Shown: positions 7,916 to 17,437, counted from the stretch's first letter. The stretch is DNA of 64,000 nt from Lysobacterales bacterium (GCA_016718605.1 JADKCY010000003.1:1-64000); one strand, 5' to 3'. Made by a program: numbers and translations. The notes: generated by a model from the sequence alone, not told the origin.

Positions 7916-10225
7916 TTATTCGAAGCCGTCGGCAAACACGGGATACGGCAGCAATGGGCCGGACAGTATCCGCAGTTCGGGGTTGTCAAAGCGCGCCTGC
8001 AAGCTGCCGATTGCGTTGCTGTTGTGCCCCACCGCCAGCAGCACTTCGATGCTGGTGCTCGGACCAAATGTGGCGCTCGGTACGGTTATTTCACTCGCCG
8101 TGGCGCTGGCAAAGCTGCTGCCAGCCCCGGGGAAAAAGGTCACCCCCTGCGCCGAGACCGGCCCCGTGCAATCGGCACTGTTATCCCGCAAACGCCAATA
8201 CAGCTTGGGGACATCGCGCGTCTGTGCCGTGCCATTGGCCGACGCGCGCGCGCTCAGCGAATAGACACCCGCAAATGGCACATTGAAGCACTGCGACAAC
8301 ACCTCCGCTTCGGTCATCGAGGCGGCCACTTCGATCGGAATGCTGACTAGCACCGACCCACTGCCGTCTGCCCCATCGTTGTTGAGCGCGTCATAGGTGG
8401 TGTACGGCGATGACCGCACGCTCCAGGCACTCAGGTTGCCCGCGAAGGTCGCGTTGACCAGCAGTGGCGCATTCTGCTGCCGCTCGAAAGCGCCAATGTC
8501 GCGGATGACAGATGCGTCGGGACGAATCTGGCGGTCTCGTGGCTGCAGCAGCAGGTCGAATCCACCGCGCGTGTTGGCAGCGTCAACTGCGGGCGAAGCG
8601 ATGCGCAGTCGATAGTCTGACATTGCGGGATCATTGAACGCCGGTGGGCCGTCAATGTACCCCGGTAGCTCTGGCAGGGTGCTGCGCTCGCTAACCATCA
8701 CCGCCTGCACCGTTGCCCCCAGACTGTTGCCGCCGCCGGCCGCGGAGACCATCAACTTGCCCGGCTGCCAAAGAATGGCATTGCGCAGCGCCAGCGCACC
8801 GCCATCGGGAAACTCCAGCACGAAGCTGCCACCGATGCTGTTGTCGGCAACCGTACATTCATCGAACGTGACCGCGCCGAGCGGTGAGCGCACTCGCAGC
8901 AAGGAGGTAGCAAGCGTATTGCGTGTGGCAGCGCAGGTCCTCAGGAAAATCGTTTCGCCTGCCGCGGCGTCAATGAGGCGCTGCACCTGATTGTCGGAGA
9001 ACACAACGCGCTGGGCATCCAGCCTGGCGCCAGGACCCAACTGCAGCAGCGAACCCATGTTGCCCACGTGACCGATGAAGCGATTGCAGGTTCCCGCAAG
9101 CGCACATGGCACGTTCGTTGGCTCGACGTTGCCTCCACTGCAGTTTTCGTTGAGCGCGACCCGTGCTCGGGAGGGATCCCCACCGGAGACGGCACCCAAT
9201 AAGCCGGCGTGAATGGCCGCGCCGCTTGGCGCACTATTTCCCTCGAATCGGAAGTTGGACAGGCAGACCTCCACGTCACTGCCGGTTCCGTCGGTACTGG
9301 ACCCCTCGACCCAGAGGCCTCCGCCTGCGACCGAGGCGACGTTATTGGCGATCACCAGCGAATCCGGCGCGCCGATGCTGACCGCAAGATTATTGCCATT
9401 GCCTTGCTGGTTCCGGATCGCGATTCCACCACCGTAGCGGGCGAGATTGCCCGATACACCGCCCGGGGCATCGAAGCGCAGCGTCGCTGTGGCTGGCGCC
9501 TCGATCAGAACAGCCCCGCCATAGCCGCCCGAGGGCTGATTGGTCGAAGGATTGATCCCTAGCGCCTCGTTGTTGATCGCGATGTTGTCGGCGCCGGACA
9601 TGGCGATATTGGCGTCGCCGTGGATGCGTATGGCTCCCCCGCTGAATTGGGCTGTATTCAGCACAAACTGCGTGCCGGGTCCAATCACCACACTGCCATT
9701 CTTTGCATCCAGGCCACCGCCAAATGCCGCTTTGTTCTGGCTGAGCACAACGTTGTAGAGCTCAAGGCGTTCGATCGTGCTCATCGAGTTGGCCAAGAAA
9801 CGGATGCCCCCTCCCTGTCCGTCGATCATTGAGGCATCGCCGCGAATCAAGGTGAGATTGACAAGGACGTTTTCTCCGTACTCGATGGTAAGGACTGACG
9901 CTTCGACGCCGCCCTGACCGCTGATCACCGTATTGCCCGATGGGCTGAGGTCACTGCAGTCGCTGAAGCCACCGATCACTTCGAGACGGGAGCCGCCGGC
10001 ATTGCTACCTCGGCGCTTGGTCAACGCCTGTGCCGTATAGGTCTGGTTGTTTGCAATCCGGATCGTGTCCGCGCCCGGGTTGGCGACTGCCGCATCCAGC
10101 GCCGCCTGGATGGTGCTATGGGAGCACTGGAAGTCGGTGCCCACAGTGTAAACGGCGGCCTCGGCGCCGACAGACATAATCAGTCCGGCAAGAGTGGCGG
10201 CGCGGATTGAGCGAAGTAGGTTCAT
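7916..10225 (-). CDS. Secreted right-handed beta-helix protein A with DGFE C-terminal tail
   Basis: This encodes 769 residues. The signal peptide MNLLRSIRAATLAGLIMSVGAEA is followed by a parallel beta-helix region of repeated short strands and Asn/Gly-rich turns (for example VIANNVASVAGGGLWVEG and FEGNSAPSGAAIH). This fold resembles choice-of-anchor or pectate-lyase-like polymorphic outer-membrane repeats. The last ~190 residues form a beta-sandwich-like domain ending YPVFADGFE. That domain is almost identical to the one in protein B. No catalytic residues could be named, so the role may be adhesion or polysaccharide binding. The ATG at 10225 has a GAGGAA ribosome site inside a hairpin. Confidence 0.8.
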   Translation of the reverse strand: MNLLRSIRAATLAGLIMSVGAEAAVYTVGTDFQCSHSTIQAALDAAVANPGADTIRIANNQTYTAQALTKRRGSNAGGSRLEVIGGFSDCSDLSPSGNTVISGQGGVEASVLTIEYGENVLVNLTLIRGDASMIDGQGGGIRFLANSMSTIERLELYNVVLSQNKAAFGGGLDAKNGSVVIGPGTQFVLNTAQFSGGAIRIHGDANIAMSGADNIAINNEALGINPSTNQPSGGYGGAVLIEAPATATLRFDAPGGVSGNLARYGGGIAIRNQQGNGNNLAVSIGAPDSLVIANNVASVAGGGLWVEGSSTDGTGSDVEVCLSNFRFEGNSAPSGAAIHAGLLGAVSGGDPSRARVALNENCSGGNVEPTNVPCALAGTCNRFIGHVGNMGSLLQLGPGARLDAQRVVFSDNQVQRLIDAAAGETIFLRTCAATRNTLATSLLRVRSPLGAVTFDECTVADNSIGGSFVLEFPDGGALALRNAILWQPGKLMVSAAGGGNSLGATVQAVMVSERSTLPELPGYIDGPPAFNDPAMSDYRLRIASPAVDAANTRGGFDLLLQPRDRQIRPDASVIRDIGAFERQQNAPLLVNATFAGNLSAWSVRSSPYTTYDALNNDGADGSGSVLVSIPIEVAASMTEAEVLSQCFNVPFAGVYSLSARASANGTAQTRDVPKLYWRLRDNSADCTGPVSAQGVTFFPGAGSSFASATASEITVPSATFGPSTSIEVLLAVGHNSNAIGSLQARFDNPELRILSGPLLPYPVFADGFE

Positions 10226-10230
10226 GGTCG

Positions 10231-10268
10231 GTTCCTCGTGGCGCGACGATGCGCCGACTACGAGGAAC
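10231..10268 (-). promoter_or_regulatory. Leader hairpin enclosing the ribosome site of beta-helix gene A
   Basis: GTTCCTCGT (10231-10239) pairs with ACGAGGAAC (10260-10268), and an inner GGCGC/GCGCC stem closes the loop. On the minus strand the arm nearer the ATG contains the GAGGAA ribosome site, so the folded leader would mask it. A similar leader precedes gene B (12957-12987). Confidence 0.5.
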
Positions 10269-10329
10269 GCCGTCCAATGGTGTAAGCCGCCACTTCGCAG
10301 CCAATGTCCAAAGCAGGCTGAGGACGAAT

Positions 10330-10512
10330 GCGTGAGGTTGCAAAAAGAGCTCAGCACGCAGAGAACGCGTCTGGAGCTCGACCATCGGGCAAGACAGGTC
10401 AGCCGCGTGCATGTCCACTGCCCTACGGTCGAAGACGATGCAAGGCTTTGACGACACCATTGGCAAGTACACCAGCCTCGCCTATCTGGAAGCCGAGCGC
10501 GAGGCGTTTTGA
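10330..10512. other. Duplication debris: kinase-gene fragment joined to the MBL 3' end
   Basis: Bases 10330-10425 resemble the 3' part of the kinase gene at about 13290-13390 (shared stretches such as GGAGCTCGACCATCG and CAGGTCAGCCG). At about 10428 this joins a near-exact copy of the MBL gene 3' end (GGTCGAAGACGATGCAAGGC to the stop, original 7772-7857). These are the scars of a tandem duplication. Neither fragment is a functional gene. Together with the leader region they fill the 10226-10570 gap. Confidence 0.75.
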
Positions 10513-10570
10513 GCACGCAGAGGCCAGTGCGCCACCGGCGCGCTGGCAGTTCCGTCTGCGGCCCGCGTGC

Positions 10571-12946
10571 TTACTCGAAGCCGTCGGCAAACACGGGATA
10601 CGGCAGCAATGGGCCAGACAGTATCCGCAGTTCGGGGTTGTCAAAGCGCGCCTGCAAGCTGCCGATGGCGTTGCTGTTGTGCCCCACCGCTAGCAGCACT
10701 TCGATGCTGGTGCTCGGACCAAATGTGGCGCTCGGTACGGTTATTTCACTCGCCGTGGCGCTGGCAAAGCTGCTGCCAGCCCCGGGAAAAAAGCTCACGC
10801 CCTGCGCCGAGACCGGCCCCGTGCAATCGGCACTGTTATCCCGCAAACGCCAATACAGCTTGGGGACATCGCGCGTCTGTGCCGTGCCATTGGCCGACGC
10901 GCGCGCGCTCAGCGAATAGACACCCGCAAATGGCACGTTGAAGCACTGCGACAACACCTCGGCTTCGGTCATCGAGGCGGCAACCTCGATGGGAATGCTG
11001 ACTAGCACCGACCCACTGCCGTCTGCCCCATCGTTGTTGAGCGCGTCATAGGTGGTGTACGGCGATGACCGCACGCTCCAGGCACTCAGGTTGCCCGCGA
11101 AGGTCGCGTTGACCAGCAGTGGTGCGTTTTGTTGGCGCTCAAAGGCACCGGCATCGCGAACGGTCTGAATGGGCGCTGGATAAATGATCTGATCGCGCGG
11201 ATCCCCAGTCAGATCGCGATCATCGCCTGGCACTGGCATGGCGCGGTCGACAGCGGCAGAGCTGATTCTGAGGCGCCAGTCGCCACTCGCCGGGTCGTTG
11301 AAGCGTGGCTCACCGCCAAGGTACTCCGGGCCATCCGGCAAGGTGGTGCGGTCGCTGACCAAACTGCGCGAAATACTGATGTTGGCGTTTGCTCCGCCAC
11401 CCGGATAGGACAGGATGGGCTTCCCCGGCTGCCAGATGAGGGTGCGCGTCAAGCTGCCGCCATTGGCGTTGTCAGCCTGCACCACGTGGGTGCCACCGAT
11501 GGTATTGCCAGCGATCGTGCAATCGAGCAGATCCATCCGCGCACTTTCGGAGTAGCGCAGCAGACTGCCGGACACCGTGTTGTTGGCGAGCAGACAGTTC
11601 GACAAAGCCGGTCGCGAAGAGGCGATGTCGTTGAAGCTACGGACCAGATTGCGAGCGGTATTGCCCACCATCGCCACATCCCCGAGCGACAGCTCGGTCT
11701 CGGTTTGCGCCAGCACGATGGCGCCATCGGTCGCTCCACCGGCAAGCGTCTGCGCGAGATTGCCGCGAATCTGATTGCATGGTGCACCCGACGCACAAAC
11801 GACCGCGCCAAGCGTTGCCGGCGCTTCGATGCCACAGATGTCCAGGTTGGCGTTGGACGCGGGCTGGCGGCGCATCAGCAACGATGCACCATAGGGAAAG
11901 ACGAAGACACCGCCAGGATCGCCATCGACATAGGCTGCCGCGCCGTTCTGCGCAATGTTGTTTTCCAGGTACGCGCCAAACAGACAAGCTTTGGGCTCCA
12001 AGGTCAGCCCTTCATCGATCGGCCGCAGATAGATGCCACCACCGGTCAGATTGGCGCGGTTGCCACGCACGGTTGGCGGCACCGCCGGGTCAACGCGGAA
12101 CAGACGAAGCGTTGGCGTGCTGATGGTGTTGGCGACGATCGCCAGACCACCGCCGTATTGCGCCTCGTTGTCCTGGATTGCCGCGATGCCGCCATAGCCT
12201 GTCGACGCGATATCCACTCTTGCCCCGTCGAGCGCCATGATGCCGCCGCCATAGCCGCCTTGGGGCTGACCACTGACCGGATCGATACCCAGTGCGATGT
12301 TGGAAAATACCGCCGTTTGCGAGCGAAGCATGAACAACCGTGCGGGGTAGCCCTCGATGCGGATACCGCCGCCGGAGATCTGCGCCGTATTGAACGACAC
12401 CGTGGTTCCGGATTCGAGGGTGAGCACCGCCGGAATGGCGGTCGCGCGGAAGTTGATCCCACCCCCGTAGGCTGCTGTGTTCTGGTTGATCGCCACATTG
12501 CGGAGGATGAGCTCGCCGCTACCCGCAAAGTTGATGCCGCCACCCTCGCCAGTCAGTGGCGAGACATCACCGCGAATGATGCTCATGCGGCGCAAGTCGC
12601 GTACGCCCGATCCGGTGATGCGAAACACCGAGGCTGCCGACCCGCCTTGACCGCTGATCAGGGTGCTGGCGGTTGGCGTGGCAGCGCTGCAGTCGGCATA
12701 GCCACCCTCAATGATGAGGTCTTGCTGGCCAATCGTCAGCGCTTGTGCCGTGTAGGTTTGATTGCTGGCGACGCGGATCAGGTCCGGGCCGGGACTATTT
12801 CCGGCCGATGTGATGGCAGACTGCAAACTGTTGGTCGTACACGCTACGTCGCTGCCAACGCTGAACGTTGCCGCAAACGTATGGGATGCGCCGATCAGCG
12901 ATGCAACACCGATACAGAAGGTTGTCGCAATGCGGACACTCATCAT
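10571..12946 (-). CDS. Secreted right-handed beta-helix protein B with DGFE C-terminal tail
   Basis: This encodes 791 residues. The signal peptide MMSVRIATTFCIGVASLIGASHTFA is followed by beta-helix repeats (TYTAQALTIGQQDLIIEGGYADC, NTAQISGGGIRIEG, NIAQNGAAAYVDG). The terminal domain of about 190 residues begins near APLLVNATFAGNLSAW and ends YPVFADGFE, nearly identical to that of protein A. The N-terminal two thirds are only distantly similar to A, while the DNA of the last ~600 bp is about 98 percent identical. This is consistent with an older duplication plus later gene conversion. It lies downstream of and codirectional with the kinase gene (111-bp gap). Confidence 0.8.
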   Translation of the reverse strand: MMSVRIATTFCIGVASLIGASHTFAATFSVGSDVACTTNSLQSAITSAGNSPGPDLIRVASNQTYTAQALTIGQQDLIIEGGYADCSAATPTASTLISGQGGSAASVFRITGSGVRDLRRMSIIRGDVSPLTGEGGGINFAGSGELILRNVAINQNTAAYGGGINFRATAIPAVLTLESGTTVSFNTAQISGGGIRIEGYPARLFMLRSQTAVFSNIALGIDPVSGQPQGGYGGGIMALDGARVDIASTGYGGIAAIQDNEAQYGGGLAIVANTISTPTLRLFRVDPAVPPTVRGNRANLTGGGIYLRPIDEGLTLEPKACLFGAYLENNIAQNGAAAYVDGDPGGVFVFPYGASLLMRRQPASNANLDICGIEAPATLGAVVCASGAPCNQIRGNLAQTLAGGATDGAIVLAQTETELSLGDVAMVGNTARNLVRSFNDIASSRPALSNCLLANNTVSGSLLRYSESARMDLLDCTIAGNTIGGTHVVQADNANGGSLTRTLIWQPGKPILSYPGGGANANISISRSLVSDRTTLPDGPEYLGGEPRFNDPASGDWRLRISSAAVDRAMPVPGDDRDLTGDPRDQIIYPAPIQTVRDAGAFERQQNAPLLVNATFAGNLSAWSVRSSPYTTYDALNNDGADGSGSVLVSIPIEVAASMTEAEVLSQCFNVPFAGVYSLSARASANGTAQTRDVPKLYWRLRDNSADCTGPVSAQGVSFFPGAGSSFASATASEITVPSATFGPSTSIEVLLAVGHNSNAIGSLQARFDNPELRILSGPLLPYPVFADGFE

Positions 12947-12956
12947 GGTGCGCTAC

Positions 12957-12987
12957 TCCTCGCAAAACAGTGGACTGTTTACGAGGA
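12957..12987 (-). promoter_or_regulatory. Leader hairpin enclosing the ribosome site of beta-helix gene B
   Basis: TCCTCG (12957-12962) pairs with CGAGGA (12982-12987), and an inner AAACA/TGTTT stem lies between them. On the minus strand the GCGAGGAG ribosome site is in the arm nearer the ATG at 12946. The motif GGCGTTCCTCGTA is shared with the gene A leader. Confidence 0.5.
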
Positions 12988-13057
12988 ACGCCGCTTGCCG
13001 AGCACTGCCGCCACAACCCGAACCCCAGTGCGCGGTCGGGTTCGCCTGATCAGTGGT

Positions 13058-15883
13058 CTAGGGATCGCCAATCTGCAGACTGGCGCGGTCGCCCGCTGCG
13101 ATGTGCTGAGGCGCGACGCGCAAGGCGTGAGCCTGCGCACGGGTTGCCGCAACCGCTGCACTGTCGCCTTGGGCGTGTTCCACGCGGACGCGCAGTGCAA
13201 GCAGCACGATGGCACGGGATCTTGCCGCGGGACGGGTAGCCGTTTGCAGTGCCAGCGCACGATCAATTTCCGCCAGCGCTTCGTCACCGCGTGCGAGCCG
13301 CAAGAGGACCTCGGCACGCAAAGCACGCGTCCGGAGCTCGACCATCGGCGCTGGCAGGTCAGCCGTTTGCATTTCCGCCAGCGCGCGATCAATCGTCGCC
13401 AGCGCGGCAATGGTGTTCCCCTGCAGCAGGTCGAGGCGCGCCACGAGCTGCTGTCTTTGCGCGGACTCGGGACTGTTGGCACCGAACACGCGCAGCAGGT
13501 CCGGGTCAGGCTCTGCCAGCAACGCCGCCGCCTCCTCTGCGCGACCAAGGGTCAACAGTAGGTCGGCCAACTGCAGACGCATTCCGACGAGTCGGTCTTC
13601 GTAACCCGCCGGCTTCGCATGCTGCAGCAAGACCTGATAGGCAGTCCGGGTGTCGACTTCGGCAGCAGCATGGTCTTGCCGCGCGGCCTGGAGCAGCCCA
13701 CGCAAACCAATGGCAGCCGCAGTCTCCACGTGGTCCGGGCCGAAGACTGCGAGGTTGATCGCGATTGCCTCCTGAACGGCGACGGCCGCCTCGTCAAAAC
13801 GGTCCTCGTCGATCAAGAACCGCGCATAGCCAATCAGTGCCGGGGCGAGTCGGTGATAGGGGCCTTCGTGGACGCGACGCATGAGCTCGATACCCTCGTG
13901 GTACAGCGGCTCAACCGCTGCACGATCACCGATTCGCTCTTTCGCAACGGCAAGTTGGAACAGACTGCGCGCGAACTGCTCATTCCGCGGGAGCTGCAGG
14001 CGCCGCCAGCGTGCCGTCGCCTCTTCCAAGATGGCGCTGCTCTCGCGATACCGTCGCAGCGAGGCGCAGAGCTGGCCGAGATACGTTGCCGTCTCGATGC
14101 CGTTCACCGAATCCGCGCCAAACACCCGCTGTGCTTTGGTAAGCGCTTGCTGCGCGATAGCCACCGCGCGGTCAGCATCGCCCGCAAACGCCCGTGTGGC
14201 CCCGTACAGCATCAGTGCCGACACGGCATAGTCGGAGTCGTTGTCGTTGAGTGCGGGTAGCAAGGTCTGGATGAGCCGGTCCGCTTCGGCACTCCGATTG
14301 GTGCTGTGCAGAAGATTGCCTTTGGCCACCATCGCGGCGATCCATTCGTCCGACGTCGGCGGCAAACCCAGCACGCGGAGGCGCTCGATCGCGTCGTCGA
14401 TCAAGTCTTCGGCAGCATCGAAGTCGCTGGTGCTGCGCGCCACACGACTGAGCGTCAGCAGGATCTGTACGCGCACCAATGGATCAAGATCCGGTTCTTC
14501 GCGCGCCTTCGTAGCAGCCTCGGCAACCAGCGCTTCCGGTGTGGGGCGCTGATCTTTGGGCAAATCCGCGCTGGCGGTCTGCAACAACTCGACAACAAAG
14601 TCGCGCGTGGCGTCCGCTCGATCGGACTGGTTGCGCGCAATGCGTGCCTGTTCGCGGGCTACCTGTGCCTGCCACAAGGCGGTCCCCAGCGCGACCACCA
14701 AGGCCAACAGAAACGCCAGTGATGAGGCGACCGCGCCCTTGTGTCGGCTGACGAACTTGCGCGCACGGTAGCGTCGCGATGGCGGATAGGCGCAGACCGG
14801 ACGGCCATCGAGGTAACACTGCAGATCGTCGGCGAGTGCCGCCGCATCGGGATAGCGCTGGGCAGGGTCGGCGTCGAGCGCTTTGGCAAGAATGTTATCG
14901 AGGTCGCCGGTCAATGCGGCACGCAGCGCGCCAGCGTCGACCGGAAGACCCGCAGGCACCAACACGGCGGCGTCAACCCGTGACGACGCGCGCAACGTTG
15001 CCCCCTCACGCGGGCGCTGACCAAGCAGCAGTTCGTGCAGCGTGACGCCAAGTGCATAGACATCGGTGGCGGTCGAAATCGATCGTCCGGCAAATTGCTC
15101 CGGCGCCGCATACGCGGGCGTCAGCGCGCCAAAAACGGTCTGGGTGGACGGTCCCGCACCGTCATCAAGCAGCTTTGCGATGCCGAAGTCCAGCAGGCGC
15201 ACATGGCCCTCCGCATCGATCAGAATGTTCGACGGCTTGAGGTCGCGATGCACGATCAACGCGCGGTGGGCGGCGGCAACGGCGGCACAGACTTCGATCA
15301 TGGTTGCCACGCGCTCGCGCAACCCAAGGCGCCGCGTTGCGGCGTCCTCGGTGATCGGCCGACCATCCACATACTCCATCACCAAGTACGGCACGCCACC
15401 TTCAGTGACGCCGCCGTCGATGAATCGTGCGATGTTGGGATGCGAAAGCGACGCGAGGGCGCGCTGTTCGCGCTCGAACAGATGGCGCTCTAGCTCGCCA
15501 GACAAACCCATTCGCAACAGCTTGACTGCCACCCGCTGATTGAAGCCCGCATCGGCACGTTCACCCAGAAAGACGAAGGACATGCCGCCCTGTCCGATCT
15601 GGCGAAGCAACCGGAACGGGCCTATCCGGCGTCCCACCCATTCACTGGCAGCCATCGCAGCGACATCACCGATCCGCTCCGCAAGCTCAATGGCAGGCCG
15701 GTCAAGTGCCCCGATGCCGTCGGCCGCGTCGAGCATCCGTTGCAATTGCTCGCGCAGCGGCAGCGCAGACACGTGGGCGTCCAACCAGGCGCTTCGCGCT
15801 GCCAATGGCAACGCGATCGCCGCATCAAACAGAGTGCGCAACGCGCCGGGGGGAATTTCCGAAGATGTCGGTCTTTCGCTCAT
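13058..15883 (-). CDS. Membrane Ser/Thr protein kinase with TPR-like sensor domain
   Basis: A 941-residue PknB-type kinase. After an N-terminal helical region, the kinase domain (about residues 85-360) has the Gly loop IGQGGMSFVF, VAVKLL, the catalytic HRDLKPSN, the DFG motif LLDFGIAKL and the APE segment YAAPEQF. All key residues are intact. One membrane helix (SSLAFLLALVVALGTALW, about residue 390-410) leads into an external region of about 500 residues of TPR-like helical repeats (ADRAVAIAQQALTKAQRVFG, RYRESSAILEEATARWRRLQ). This kinase-TM-TPR layout next to an ECF sigma gene is a frequent pair in Lysobacterales and other soil bacteria. It overlaps nothing and is 63 bp from the sigma gene. 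It plausibly controls the secreted proteins downstream. Confidence 0.9.
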   Translation of the reverse strand: MSERPTSSEIPPGALRTLFDAAIALPLAARSAWLDAHVSALPLREQLQRMLDAADGIGALDRPAIELAERIGDVAAMAASEWVGRRIGPFRLLRQIGQGGMSFVFLGERADAGFNQRVAVKLLRMGLSGELERHLFEREQRALASLSHPNIARFIDGGVTEGGVPYLVMEYVDGRPITEDAATRRLGLRERVATMIEVCAAVAAAHRALIVHRDLKPSNILIDAEGHVRLLDFGIAKLLDDGAGPSTQTVFGALTPAYAAPEQFAGRSISTATDVYALGVTLHELLLGQRPREGATLRASSRVDAAVLVPAGLPVDAGALRAALTGDLDNILAKALDADPAQRYPDAAALADDLQCYLDGRPVCAYPPSRRYRARKFVSRHKGAVASSLAFLLALVVALGTALWQAQVAREQARIARNQSDRADATRDFVVELLQTASADLPKDQRPTPEALVAEAATKAREEPDLDPLVRVQILLTLSRVARSTSDFDAAEDLIDDAIERLRVLGLPPTSDEWIAAMVAKGNLLHSTNRSAEADRLIQTLLPALNDNDSDYAVSALMLYGATRAFAGDADRAVAIAQQALTKAQRVFGADSVNGIETATYLGQLCASLRRYRESSAILEEATARWRRLQLPRNEQFARSLFQLAVAKERIGDRAAVEPLYHEGIELMRRVHEGPYHRLAPALIGYARFLIDEDRFDEAAVAVQEAIAINLAVFGPDHVETAAAIGLRGLLQAARQDHAAAEVDTRTAYQVLLQHAKPAGYEDRLVGMRLQLADLLLTLGRAEEAAALLAEPDPDLLRVFGANSPESAQRQQLVARLDLLQGNTIAALATIDRALAEMQTADLPAPMVELRTRALRAEVLLRLARGDEALAEIDRALALQTATRPAARSRAIVLLALRVRVEHAQGDSAAVAATRAQAHALRVAPQHIAAGDRASLQIGDP

Positions 15884-15946
15884 ATGGGCTGAGAACGCCG
15901 TTTGGCATGCCATGCCGCCATGGCGCCTTCACCGGGGTCAACCGAC

Positions 15947-16492
15947 TCAAGCACCACGCAGCGCCTCATGCAGGAAGGCGCGCGCAAACTGCCAATCGCG
16001 CTCGACCGAACGCGAAGACACGCTGAGAACCTCGGCCACTTGCGGCACCGAAAGCCCCCCGAAATAACGTAGTTCCATGACTTGTGCAGCGCGGGGATCG
16101 ACCTCGGCGAGGTGCGCCAGTGCTTGATCCAGCGCCAAGGCTTCCTCGGCGCTGCTGAGCGACACCTGGGCGTCGATGCCATCCAGGGTGACCTGCACCC
16201 AATCGCCTCCGGCACGCAATCTCAGGCGATTGCGCGCGCGATCCATCAGCAGGTGACGCATGGCGCGAGCGGCATAGGCGAAGAACTGCGCTTGTGCTGC
16301 AAAGCGCGGTCCATCCTCGTGCGCCATGCGGAGATAAAGTTCGTGAACCAAGCCCGTGGTGTTGAGCGTGTGGCGCGGACCTGCGGCGAGGCGACGACTG
16401 GCCATCGCTTTCAGGCGATCATAAACCTGAGTGAAGAGATCTTCCGCAGCGGATGGCGGATTGGGTGGAACGACTTCCGATTCCGAAATCAT
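15947..16492 (-). CDS. ECF-type RNA polymerase sigma factor
   Basis: This encodes 181 residues. Region 2 (LFTQVYDRLKAMASRRLA to FFAYAARAMRHLLMDRARNRLRLRAGG) and region 4 (LAEVDPRAAQVMELRYFGGLSVPQVAEVLSVSSRSVERDWQFARAFLHEAL) are typical of the ECF group that is coupled to Ser/Thr kinases rather than anti-sigma factors. No anti-sigma gene is present. The kinase gene directly follows, so activation by phosphorylation is a reasonable inference. The start MISESEV is chosen over an upstream Met three residues earlier. Confidence 0.88.
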   Translation of the reverse strand: MISESEVVPPNPPSAAEDLFTQVYDRLKAMASRRLAAGPRHTLNTTGLVHELYLRMAHEDGPRFAAQAQFFAYAARAMRHLLMDRARNRLRLRAGGDWVQVTLDGIDAQVSLSSAEEALALDQALAHLAEVDPRAAQVMELRYFGGLSVPQVAEVLSVSSRSVERDWQFARAFLHEALRGA

Positions 16493-16546
16493 TGCGGGCA
16501 TTCCTCCATCTCCAGCGAGCCTCCGGGCAATTCCGCAGAGTTGCGC

Positions 16547-17242
16547 CTAGGGCACTACCAAGCCACGTTGTACCGCAGGCCTAGCCAGAAAATCCGCCAG
16601 TACGCGCGAAACCTCAGTGAATTGCGCAAAATCGACCAATGCGGCGGCGTTGTAGCGATCCAGCAGCGTCCGAATCCACGGAAAGGTCGCGATGTCGGCA
16701 ATGCTGTAGTCATCTCCCATGATCCATGTGCGCCCACGCAGGTGCCGATCGAGCACCCCCAACAGGCGTTTCGACTCATTGACGTAGCGCTCACGCGGCC
16801 GGGAATCGGCGATGTCCTGACCGCCAAACACGGTAAAAAAACCCAACTGCCCAAACATCGGGCCAATGCCGCTGAGTTGGAACATGAGCCATTGCAACGT
16901 CTGGTAACGACAGGCCGGTTCGGCGGAAAGGTAGCGGCCGGTTTTCTCGGCCAGGTAGAACAGGATTGCACCCGACTCCCACAGCGTGAACGCTTGGCCA
17001 TTGGGTCCATTGGGGTCGAGGATCGCGGGGATTTTGTTGTTGGGATTGAGCGAGAGGAACTCGGGCGAAAGCTGGTCGTGGCTGTCAAAGCTGACACGAT
17101 GCGCCTCGTAAGGCAGGCCGCATTCCTCCAGCATGATCGACACTTTCACGCCATTCGGGGTTGGCAGTCCATACAACTGCAGCCGATCCGGATACCGGGC
17201 GGGCCACTTGCGGGTAATCGGAAACGCAGACAGATCGCGCAC
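16547..17242 (-). CDS. Glutathione S-transferase-like (YfcG/YghU type) disulfide oxidoreductase
   Basis: A 231-residue GST. The thioredoxin-like N-domain begins LQLYGLPTPNGVKVSIMLEECGLPYE, where TPNG is the glutathione-activating loop of the YfcG/Nu class. It continues with the cis-Pro motif NKIPAILD and the ESGAILFYLAEKTG signature. The C-terminal helical domain includes RTWIMGDDYSIADIATFPW, the conserved GST C-cap. It likely uses glutathione or its disulfide for thiol-disulfide chemistry in the cytoplasm. The exact substrate is unknown. Confidence 0.88.
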   Translation of the reverse strand: MRDLSAFPITRKWPARYPDRLQLYGLPTPNGVKVSIMLEECGLPYEAHRVSFDSHDQLSPEFLSLNPNNKIPAILDPNGPNGQAFTLWESGAILFYLAEKTGRYLSAEPACRYQTLQWLMFQLSGIGPMFGQLGFFTVFGGQDIADSRPRERYVNESKRLLGVLDRHLRGRTWIMGDDYSIADIATFPWIRTLLDRYNAAALVDFAQFTEVSRVLADFLARPAVQRGLVVP

Positions 17243-17405
17243 GGCCAGGTCTCTCCCGAACTTGATGTGACGACACTATTCCGTTTGCGGTCACGGTCAT
17301 CGCGCCATTGCTGGATGCTGTGCAACATCAGCGGGCAAAGGACCGCATGCACAGGGTGGCATCGGCCAGTCTCCAACCATTTGAAACAATGCACTGCGAC
17401 GGGGC

Positions 17406-17437
17406 AAAAAAGTAGCCCCGCTTTCGCGGGGCTACTG
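17406..17437 (-). terminator. Rho-independent terminator of the BNR-repeat protein gene
   Basis: AGTAGCCCCGC and GCGGGGCTACT form an 11-bp stem around TTTC, and on the minus strand it is followed by six T bases. It lies about 80 bases past the stop at 17516. Confidence 0.88.

Noticed and set aside
11129..13561. 810-codon open frame on the plus strand
   Set aside because: It lies opposite beta-helix gene B and the kinase gene, has no recognisable domain or signal peptide, and has the Arg/Ala-rich composition expected of an antisense frame in GC-rich DNA.
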